Translations under genes and position numbers: made by a program | The notes under the pieces: generated by a model | The model's input: the letters and a program-made list of their open reading frames with translations, nothing else | Databases searched by the model: none | Told to the model about the DNA's origin: nothing | Shown here: piece after piece, positions 17,763 through 24,803 of the stretch | How the letters are laid out: the number at the start of each line of letters is the position of its first letter | How positions within the stretch are numbered: the stretch's first letter is position 1 | Assembly: GCA_019347575.1 (NCBI GenBank) | Contig: JAHWKY010000007.1 | Coordinates: 62,001-126,000 of the forward strand | Reading direction: 5' to 3' | From: Actinomycetota bacterium | GTDB taxonomy: Bacteria > Actinomycetota > Nitriliruptoria > Nitriliruptorales > Nitriliruptoraceae | DNA length: 64,000 bases

Positions 17763-18731
17763 GTGCCGACCAGGCAGTTCACCGACGCTCAGCTCCGCGC
17801 CGTGCTGAGGCAGATCGCGAGGACCTACCTCGAGGTCGAGCGCGGCCTACGACCACCGGACCACTTAGCCGCCTTCTTGATCGACGCCGAGTACCAGCGT
17901 CACCGCAAACGACCCCAAGAGCTGGTCGCGTCCGCGGGCCCCGTCATGCGGGAGGACATCGGTCGCATCCACCTCGAACGCCGGACCGCGGGAAGCATCA
18001 CCGCGACCATCGTCGCCCGCCACTACGAGAAACGTCGGGGCGCGCTCATGGTCGGACTCCGGGAGGGCAGTGGCGGATGGAGGGTCTCCCAACTCACGTG
18101 GCTCGAGCGCCTACCCGTCGTCTCCAGCCGGGGCGAGGTGCAGCCACCCGAGCCCGACGACTTCGACCGTCGCCTCCAGGACGTCGAGCGGGAACTCAGG
18201 CTCGTCACTGCGGCCCATAAGGCGGCGACGCGATGGGTCGAGGAGCTGCAGGCTGATGCCACGGTGGACAAGCGACCTGGTGCGCTCCTGCGGGCTCGCG
18301 AGCAGACGGCGAGATGGTCCGACCGCGTAGACGAGCTCGAACGGGAGATCGGGATCATGAAGGCAACAGAGCAGCTGCGTCGGACGCTCGATGAGGGAGG
18401 CGCCGAGAGCGCGCCAGCACCGCTGACCGACGACCCAGTGCTGGGCACGCTAGGCCCACGACCCGACCACGAGCGTTGGGCAAAGATCTGGGACGAGACC
18501 GTCGACGAACTCAACCGCTACAGGGAACGCTGGAACATCGCCGCCACGGACGACCCTTTAGGTGACGTGCCGGAAGACTCGGAGCAGATGAGACAGCGGG
18601 AACTACTGACCCAACTCCTCCGGGCCGTCGTCCCGTGGCTCGAACACGGCCGCCGAAGCACGCGCGAGGCACCGTCGGTCCACATGACGGTCGAGCACGC
18701 GCCGGCGCCGGGTTTCGGGCTCGAGGCGTAG
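17763..18731 (+). CDS. Rv3235-like N-terminal domain protein with coiled coil
   Basis: 322-aa protein directly after the relaxase (11-bp gap, GGGAG RBS, GTG start). Residues about 5-115 resemble the actinobacterial Rv3235/DUF6459 family (ARTYLEVERGLRPPDHLAAF and a beta-rich RRGALMVGLREGSGGWRVSQL segment). Residues about 130-215 are strongly charged and helical, probably a coiled coil. The C-terminus is helical and acidic. Role in transfer unknown; operon position suggests a relaxosome or secretion partner. Its last 129 bp overlap the 3' end of the convergent immunity-like gene, which is unusual and suggests the neighbour was inserted from elsewhere. Confidence 0.65.
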   Translation: MPTRQFTDAQLRAVLRQIARTYLEVERGLRPPDHLAAFLIDAEYQRHRKRPQELVASAGPVMREDIGRIHLERRTAGSITATIVARHYEKRRGALMVGLREGSGGWRVSQLTWLERLPVVSSRGEVQPPEPDDFDRRLQDVERELRLVTAAHKAATRWVEELQADATVDKRPGALLRAREQTARWSDRVDELEREIGIMKATEQLRRTLDEGGAESAPAPLTDDPVLGTLGPRPDHERWAKIWDETVDELNRYRERWNIAATDDPLGDVPEDSEQMRQRELLTQLLRAVVPWLEHGRRSTREAPSVHMTVEHAPAPGFGLEA

Positions 18732-19112
18732 CGAAACGTAATTGACGCCACTGATCATGCCGTTTGACAGGCGGATGAGGCTCACGTCGATGACTTCTTC
18801 GTCGACCGTACTGCTGTACTCAGGACGATTTGTTACATCGAACCGAGTCCACTTGCCGGAGCGTTCGACGTAGTCTCGATTCTCGGGTGAGAATTCGCCC
18901 GAGAAGGGATCCCTCCACGGCGATGACCTTACCCTCAGGCTGGATCCGTCCGGATCGCCATCGAGGAATAGCGTGGTTACATCGGAGAAGTGGAGTTCGA
19001 TCGCGCCTCTCGACTCGTCTACATCGCCACGGTACACGTAGAAGGTCCTATGGACGCTGGTGATGACTCGCCCATGTAGCTCCATCAGAGTCTCCGAAGC
19101 TTCCTTCGTCAT
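18603..19112 (-). CDS. hypothetical protein, possible immunity partner
   Basis: 169-aa protein. Residues about 8-130 are beta-rich with aromatic and acidic residues (HRTFYVYRGDVDESRGAIEL, LFLDGDPDGSSLRVRSS), a composition common in polymorphic-toxin immunity proteins. The last 40 residues are Arg-rich and may be an out-of-family extension created by overlap with the convergent gene. ATG 19112 overlaps the stop of the upstream 88-codon gene (ATGA), so the two are coupled. Function as immunity protein is inferred from this pairing. Confidence 0.5.
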   Translation of the reverse strand: MTKEASETLMELHGRVITSVHRTFYVYRGDVDESRGAIELHFSDVTTLFLDGDPDGSSLRVRSSPWRDPFSGEFSPENRDYVERSGKWTRFDVTNRPEYSSTVDEEVIDVSLIRLSNGMISGVNYVSLRLEPETRRRRVLDRHVDRRCLARASAAVFEPRDDGPEELGQ

Positions 19113-19375
19113 TGGAGTCGACCTGCACTCTGATACCAAGCGTCGATGTGGCCTCCACGAAGGATGGTGACGAAGTTGCCCGAGCCATCCGTGACCACGA
19201 CGTCGGGGCCCTTGCGGAAGAAGCAGTAGTCGGCGCCTCCGCCACCCTCGGGGTGCCAAGAACCCTGACGAACCTCGTCTGCGTTAGCGTGGATGTTGAG
19301 TATCTCCAAGCGTATGAACTCGCGGGCGTAGGTCACGAGTCCCGTCAGGCCGGCAGGATGTTCCCGAACTGACAA
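19109..19375 (-). CDS. orphan toxin-like C-terminal domain (88 aa)
   Basis: Short protein from TTG 19375, 39 bp after the TIR gene. Its C-terminal half (GGADYCFFRKGPDVVVTDGS followed by GNFVTILRGG) resembles the end of CdiA/RHS-type toxin domains, where a VVVTD-GNFVT strand pattern is common. There is no signal or delivery domain, so it may be a detached cargo domain, and it is followed by an overlapping immunity-like gene. The start is weak (no clear RBS). It may also be a remnant. Confidence 0.45.
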   Translation of the reverse strand: MSVREHPAGLTGLVTYAREFIRLEILNIHANADEVRQGSWHPEGGGGADYCFFRKGPDVVVTDGSGNFVTILRGGHIDAWYQSAGRLQ

Positions 19376-19414
19376 CAGCCAGGAGTCCGCGTCATTCCCT
19401 CTCAGGACGCATCG

Positions 19415-20362
19415 TCAATCATGCTGCAGCGTGGACGGGTCGATGGGAGCGGGAGAGGAATGTCTAATAGCGTCGCCCAGTACTGAGTAGGCGTCTTCAA
19501 GCACTCTCTGGGCCTCTCGTTCTGAAAGGCCGCCGCTCAGGTCCGCCACAACGAGAATGCCACTGGGGACGAATAGGCCACTCGTGGCTCGGGCACCCAT
19601 TCGATCTACGAGGCCGAGGGCATCTCGCAGGTCCCGAGAAGGTTGTCGTTCCGTGACCAGGAGCCCACATGTCTCTTGGATCTCCTCTGTCACGCGGTGC
19701 GCCCAATCATCGAAATCGGCGCGCGTGAGGTCCTCCGGTCCGCCGAATGAAGAAACTACGTCGACCACAACGTCACGCTCATCGATCGTGATCCCTTCAA
19801 AGTCAATGTCCCGGATGGCTGAGACCTCCATGCTGGCCGAGAACCAGCCCTGCTCGGAGAGACCAGCTAGGAACTTCTCGTAGGCTTGATGTCTCGTCCA
19901 TGCGTCCGCAGAGTCCATCGTGATCGGAGGCGCAGGTTTAGGGTATTTGGCGGCCTCGGACTCAAGTGTGTCGAGGATGCGACGCAGTCCTCCTCGCTTG
20001 CCAGGTCGCATGTCGGCGTACAGTCGACCCGCGAGTTCAGCCGGAACTTCAACATCATCGATGAGAACTGGCAAGACTCGGCAGTGTCCCTTGATCATGC
20101 GTTCGGTGGCAATGTCCAACTCATATTGGAGCCATTGCGACTCCAATGACGCTTTCGAAACGACGACCAGGACGATCTTGGCGGTCTTCACGCCCTCCGA
20201 GACCCTACCGGCCAGCGCATCACCGACTGCGATCTCCTTCTCATCGAGCCAAGTGTCGTATCCCCCGGCTCGAAGGCGCTTCTCTAGTCGCCGAACCTTG
20301 GGTTTATCTGCGGATGAGTGAGAGATGAACAACTTTCCGAGCGCCTGCTTGCCCCACGCCAT
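19415..20362 (-). CDS. TIR-domain protein
   Basis: 315-aa cytosolic protein with an N-terminal TIR domain at about 8-140: KLFISHSSADKPKVRRLEKR, then YDTWLDEKEIAVGDALAGRV, IVLVVVSKASLESQWLQYEL (with the Glu expected at the NADase site) and RVLPVLIDDVEVP. Bacterial TIR proteins usually cleave NAD+ or make cyclic ADP-ribose signals during antiphage defence. The C-terminal 170 residues are alpha/beta with no recognised family and may be a sensor. It opens a three-gene minus-strand run with the toxin-like and immunity-like genes. ATG has a G-rich RBS-like stretch. Confidence 0.85.
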   Translation of the reverse strand: MAWGKQALGKLFISHSSADKPKVRRLEKRLRAGGYDTWLDEKEIAVGDALAGRVSEGVKTAKIVLVVVSKASLESQWLQYELDIATERMIKGHCRVLPVLIDDVEVPAELAGRLYADMRPGKRGGLRRILDTLESEAAKYPKPAPPITMDSADAWTRHQAYEKFLAGLSEQGWFSASMEVSAIRDIDFEGITIDERDVVVDVVSSFGGPEDLTRADFDDWAHRVTEEIQETCGLLVTERQPSRDLRDALGLVDRMGARATSGLFVPSGILVVADLSGGLSEREAQRVLEDAYSVLGDAIRHSSPAPIDPSTLQHD

Positions 20363-20938
20363 GTGGTTCGTCCCCCTTCAAGTTGATTGTGTCTAGAAGG
20401 GTAGGTCGTCGCCGCTGGGCTAGGGCGGCGGCACGTTCGTGAGCTGTTCCTACGGCGACGGGTCGCCGTCTGGTGGCGGAGGCGGCGGAGGCGATGCAGG
20501 TGGAGCCGCGAGCGGGGTGTTACGTGGGGGCCGTCCCCAGCCCCGTCCCCACGGAGGTCTGCCGTCTCGTTGTGCTGGGCGACAGGGCGAGCCCGAGCCA
20601 GCAGCTCGTCGAACGTGATGATGTCCACGTCGCTGATGGAGCGGCGTATGGATTCCGTCAGGTCCCCGCCGGTGCGACCTTCACGGCCCCAAGGACGTTG
20701 CGCCTCTGCGCGTCCCTGAGTAGGTCAAGAAGCCCCGCAACCTGGTCGTCGGCGACCACCAGTGGGACGCGTTCGCCGGGCACACTGATGTTGTCGAAAA
20801 CCCGTGAGGAAGGGAACTATGCGCCAGAAGTTCTCGTTCGTCCTGGCGGCCGCTACCGTCGACCATGGCCGCATAGCCCCGGGGTCCGGCCCGTCGGGGA
20901 AGGCGTGGCCGCCTTGGCCGAGGCGACGGGGTGATTGA
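20363..20938. other. intergenic region with decayed coding remnants
   Basis: About 575 bp without an intact gene between the TIR gene and the helicase. The minus strand holds a recognisable Shedu tail (20554-20664) and another 53-codon open segment (20658-20816) with a protein-like sequence (VFDNISVPGERVPLVVADDQ) ended by TGA at 20658. Plus-strand ORFs here look non-coding. The promoter for the helicase gene must lie near the right end. Confidence 0.5.
20554..20664 (-). pseudogene. remnant of a second Shedu (DUF4263) gene, C-terminal tail
   Basis: Translation gives DLTESIRRSISDVDIITF then DELLARARPVAQHNETAD, which aligns with the C-terminus of the intact Shedu protein at 37447-38691 (RRSIHDVEIITFDELLERAR and HETAD). 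The rest of the gene is missing: upstream frames are interrupted and do not match. The two DNA sequences differ a good deal, so this is a relic of a diverged paralogue rather than a recent duplication. Confidence 0.6.
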
Positions 20939-23641
20939 GTGACGACTGTTGATGTACAGCTCCGTAATGCGGACGACGCGATCTGTTCGAACATCGAATT
21001 GCTCGCCGATCAGCGGGCGCTCCTGTCGGGGAATGTCCTGTCGCACCTTCGCAACCTCGTCGAGGCAGCGGCGATGCGGCTACACGTCGGTTCGCCCGGC
21101 GCAGACTTCACTTACGACGCGGTCGGACACGCCATCGCCTTCGTCAAGACCCGAGCGAACCTGAACTTCCTCGGCAGGTTCCACAAGCTGCTCCAGAAGA
21201 GCACCTCGCACTACACGCCTGACAGGGATGCGTCTGAACGGTTGATGCTCAAGTACTACGAGTACCTGCTGCAGTTGCGCACCCTGCTGGCAGACGAGTG
21301 CGGGGTCGCCGTGCTGGCCAACCTCGAGGAGTTCCCACTCGACACCGACCCTGCGCTGCGTGAGTACCACGACCGGATCGCGGCGCGGGTGAACGAGCCC
21401 GCCCGCCAACTCGACGACGGCTCACCGCGCCGCTACTACATCCACAAGACGCGGCCGTTCTTCGTCGACGGGCGCATCTACTACGAGGTGACGTGCTACC
21501 CGGCTGTGAATAGGGTCAGCAAGTTCGACCGCATCGTTGCGTTCACCGACATCGCCATGACCGACAAGTACTCGGCATTGCTGACGTTCCAGCACGACCA
21601 CATCGAGATGTTCGGCCAGCAGCTTCCCATCACGATCGTGCGCGACTGGAAGGTGTCGATTCGACCGTGCGAGTTCAACAACTTTGCGAAGCTGCTGGGG
21701 ATAAGGGTGAACGTCAGCACCTCGTCGGCCGAGTACCGCTTCCTGATGCGTGCGTTGACGGTCGGATCGTCCAACTTGCTCGACCTGATCGACACCTCAG
21801 ATGAGGGGTACTCGCAGATCAGAAGTAGGGGCACTGAGAGGACGCGCACACCGGCGATCTTCCCGATCATCGACAAGGCACGACAGATCATCATGTCTGC
21901 GTCGCCGGGCCACAACGTGCTCAGGTACCTGCTGCTGCGAATGAACAATCAGATCATCAAGCCCCAGTACTCCGCGGACGGCTGCCGCCTGTTGTCCGGC
22001 CTGAACCTCGACTTCGGCTGCATCCCGTTCGACACGATGCCGTTCTGCACCTCTCCAAGGGGACACAACCCCAGCTACTGGGATCTCATGGAGGCCCTGG
22101 ACCCGGCGCGCCGCGACCACGAGCTGCTTGCGCGGCGGGTGAAGACGAACGTGGACAGCCACGGTGTGCTGTACACGCCGGTGAGTGAGTTGGAGCGGTT
22201 CGGTGACGTCAACGAGCTCGTCGACACTTACAACGACGCGCTCTACTCCAAGCACGGTCGCCGGCGTCTCATCGTGGACATGGACCACGTGTTCATCCGC
22301 AGCTATGAGGACGACACGGTCGAGATCGTGGCGACCCTTCAGCAGTACGCGTCCGCGGGTGTGGACGGCTACACCCAGGCGGTCGACCGGTGGCTGGCCG
22401 AGGCGAACCGCGGCATCGACGACCCGGTCAAGGAGGAAGCGCTGCGTCGGTTGTTCAGCGATTCGCACGTCGCGATCATCTACGGGGCGGCTGGCACGGG
22501 CAAGTCGACGATGGTCGACCACATCGCCAGCCGCTTCAACGACATGCGCAAGCTGTTTCTGGCTCAGACCCACCCGGCCACGGACAACCTGAGGCGGCGC
22601 GTGACCGCGCAGAACTCCGAGTTCCGCACGGTCGCCAGCCACAACTACCGCTCATCGGGGCAAGACATGGAGTTCGATGTGGTGTTCATCGATGAGTGCA
22701 GCACCGTCAGCAACGAAGAGCTGCTCGAGGTGCTTCGGAGCACGTCGCTTCAGCTGTTGGTCTTGGTCGGTGATGTGCACCAGATCGAATCGATCCGGTT
22801 CGGCAACTGGTTTGACATCATCCCGTCGTTCGTCCCTGACAGCGCGGTGTTCGAGTTGACGACGCCGTTTCGGACCACCAGCCAGGCGCTGCTGGGGTTC
22901 TGGAGCAAGGTTCGCGCGCTTGACGACGACATCGCAGAGGTCGTCGCCGCCAACGGGTACTCGTCGCCGCTCGACGAGTCCCTTCTTGCCCCGTCGAAAG
23001 GCGATGAGATCGTGCTGAGCTTGAATTACGATGGCCTGTACGGCATCAACAACATCAACCGGTTCCTTCAGGCCAGTAACCCGGCGGAGCCCACACGTTG
23101 GCGTGATGCGACCTACAAGGTCGGTGACCCCGTGCTGTTCCACGACACAGAGCGGTTCCGGCCAGTCATCTACAACAACCTGAAGGGCTGGATTGTCGCC
23201 ATCGACGCCGCACAGGGACGGATCCGCTTCGACGTGAAGCTCGACCGGCCGCTCACCGAGCTGGACATCTCTGACGGCGATCTTGAGTGGATCGGCAACT
23301 CGACCGTGAGGTTCACCGTGTACGACATCGACGTCAGCGACGATGACAGTGACGCGCTACACACGACCGTGCCGTTCCAGGTCGCCTACGCAGTGTCGAT
23401 CCACAAGGCGCAAGGTCTGGAGTACGACTCGGTCAAGGTCGTAATCACGCACGCCAACGAGGACCACATCACCCACAACATCTTCTACACCGCCATCACC
23501 CGCGCACGTAGCGACCTACGCATCTACTGGGCTCCCGAAACCCAACAGGCTGTCCTTGGCTCCCTTGGGCGACCCTCGAACCACAAAGACGTAGCCCTGC
23601 TAAGGGCCCGCCGAACGCTCGTCCCAGCGGCCCGCGGGTAG
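20939..23641 (+). CDS. SF1 (UvrD/RecD-like) helicase with large uncharacterised N-terminus
   Basis: 900-aa protein. Residues about 510-870 form an SF1 helicase: IIYGAAGTGKSTMVDHIASR (Walker A at about 516-523), VVFIDECSTVS near 584, LVLVGDVHQIESIRFG (motif III), TTPFRTTSQ (motif IV-like) and AVSIHKAQGLEYDSVKVV with AITRARSDLRIYW at the C-terminus (motifs V/VI). The first 500 residues have no domain I can name; they hold helical (about 30-130) and alpha/beta stretches and may include a nuclease or sensor. GTG start. Stand-alone large helicases of this kind are common in defence islands. DNA or RNA target unknown. Confidence 0.85.
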   Translation: MTTVDVQLRNADDAICSNIELLADQRALLSGNVLSHLRNLVEAAAMRLHVGSPGADFTYDAVGHAIAFVKTRANLNFLGRFHKLLQKSTSHYTPDRDASERLMLKYYEYLLQLRTLLADECGVAVLANLEEFPLDTDPALREYHDRIAARVNEPARQLDDGSPRRYYIHKTRPFFVDGRIYYEVTCYPAVNRVSKFDRIVAFTDIAMTDKYSALLTFQHDHIEMFGQQLPITIVRDWKVSIRPCEFNNFAKLLGIRVNVSTSSAEYRFLMRALTVGSSNLLDLIDTSDEGYSQIRSRGTERTRTPAIFPIIDKARQIIMSASPGHNVLRYLLLRMNNQIIKPQYSADGCRLLSGLNLDFGCIPFDTMPFCTSPRGHNPSYWDLMEALDPARRDHELLARRVKTNVDSHGVLYTPVSELERFGDVNELVDTYNDALYSKHGRRRLIVDMDHVFIRSYEDDTVEIVATLQQYASAGVDGYTQAVDRWLAEANRGIDDPVKEEALRRLFSDSHVAIIYGAAGTGKSTMVDHIASRFNDMRKLFLAQTHPATDNLRRRVTAQNSEFRTVASHNYRSSGQDMEFDVVFIDECSTVSNEELLEVLRSTSLQLLVLVGDVHQIESIRFGNWFDIIPSFVPDSAVFELTTPFRTTSQALLGFWSKVRALDDDIAEVVAANGYSSPLDESLLAPSKGDEIVLSLNYDGLYGINNINRFLQASNPAEPTRWRDATYKVGDPVLFHDTERFRPVIYNNLKGWIVAIDAAQGRIRFDVKLDRPLTELDISDGDLEWIGNSTVRFTVYDIDVSDDDSDALHTTVPFQVAYAVSIHKAQGLEYDSVKVVITHANEDHITHNIFYTAITRARSDLRIYWAPETQQAVLGSLGRPSNHKDVALLRARRTLVPAARG

Positions 23642-23726
23642 ACGCGAATACTTGTTCGCCGCGCGAGGAACGGCACTCACCGGTGCTCTCCACGCGCGAC
23701 CTCCAGGACCGCGATCCCGGCGACGT

Positions 23727-23985
23727 CTATCTCCTCTTCGCACGCTTTGCAGCGATGACGTCGCGGCCGTCGTACCCATGGACCAGCGGGGCCACCACCG
23801 CCGTGTTCGCTAAGCGATCGCGGTCGAACTCGTTATGGAACGGATCCTGAGCGTCAACGACTTGTGTCGTGGCGGACCGGGCCCACCATCTCCGAGGTGA
23901 CCTTCTCGACGTGGACGACGTTCTCGTGCGCCTGGGCCGCGATGTACTCGGCGTTCTCTTGCTTCTCACGCGCAGTGGCACGCAT
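23727..23985 (-). pseudogene. small gene interrupted by a frameshift
   Basis: From ATG 23985 an ORF gives MRATAREKQENAEYIAAQAH and ends at TGA 23854 after 43 codons. Immediately beyond, a different frame continues with protein-like sequence (QVVDAQDPFHNEFDRDRLAN) to a stop at 23727, which together would make about 85 aa. The change of frame falls near ACACAAGTCGTTGAC. This looks like one small gene broken by a one-base indel, though chance ORFs or a sequencing error are possible. No family recognised. The rest of the 23642-24111 gap shows nothing else. Confidence 0.35.
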
Positions 23986-24111
23986 GGGGTCACCTGAAAG
24001 GCTCTCAACGGTGATTGGTACTACGTGGCCTAGCCGATGCTCGACTCATTCGGAGTGGAGCTTGCTCCCGAGACTCGAACAAACTCGTGCTCGCGTCGTC
24101 CAGCATCCAAG

Positions 24112-24756
24112 CTACGTCGATACCCATTCGATGACATCGGCCATCCGCACGGCGTAACCGACACGGATCCCCTCCGCTTCGTTATGTCTCTCGCTGATGT
24201 AGACCCCCACGACCTGCCAGCCCGGATCCCGAAGAACGGGGCTGCCCGAACAACCCCGCCCAGCCGCTGTACCCAGTTCAAGCAATCGTTGCCCCGTGAC
24301 CTCTTCGACGGGGTGGCTGACACGGCGACGTACGTGTCCGGCTGTGAAGACCAGGTCAGGTCGGGGGTGAGCAAGACCATCGACAACGATGTCGTACTGT
24401 GCGTCCATCGGATAGCCCCACATAGTGTAGGGCATGGCGGATCCTTGCCAGTCGGGGTTTGCCACAAGCGGTGAACCGGCTAGGGGTCCCACTAGATCGA
24501 GCTTGGCGATGTCCTCTTCGGGATGTGTTTGCACATGGAGAATCTCGTTGACGGTCCAGGCACCCTCCCTGACGGTGAGGAAACCGAGTTCCTGAGCCGT
24601 CAGGCCGTGGACTACGTGAGCCGCCGTGATCATCCGAGCCTCGCCTTCAAGCGCGAAGCCCGTGCCGCGGAACTCGAAGGTGGCATGTTCATTGTCGGCT
24701 CGGATCGCACCGATAGGTACCACCCAGTCCCTGACCTTGCCGCTGTCCGTCGCCAT
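24112..24756 (-). CDS. trypsin-like serine protease
   Basis: 214-aa cytosolic protease without a signal peptide. The chymotrypsin-fold catalytic triad is visible: His47 in ITAAHVVHG, Asp82 in HPEEDIAKLDL, and Ser170 in GRGCSGSPVL. It follows the double-HEPN gene by 47 bp on the same strand with its own GGAGG (ATG 24756). Cytosolic trypsin-like proteases in defence loci typically cut and activate a partner effector; here the partner would be the HEPN protein (inference). The start upstream of 24756 would add an Arg/Pro-rich stretch that does not look coding. Confidence 0.85.
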   Translation of the reverse strand: MATDSGKVRDWVVPIGAIRADNEHATFEFRGTGFALEGEARMITAAHVVHGLTAQELGFLTVREGAWTVNEILHVQTHPEEDIAKLDLVGPLAGSPLVANPDWQGSAMPYTMWGYPMDAQYDIVVDGLAHPRPDLVFTAGHVRRRVSHPVEEVTGQRLLELGTAAGRGCSGSPVLRDPGWQVVGVYISERHNEAEGIRVGYAVRMADVIEWVST

Positions 24757-24803
24757 AGGGGCCTCCGTGGGGTGCCGACGCCCGGGCGCGCGATGCGGAT
24801 CGG

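Noticed and set aside
20473-20934. Plus-strand ORF of 153 codons before the helicase
   Set aside because: It lies over the Shedu remnant on the other strand and has poor composition; no RBS.
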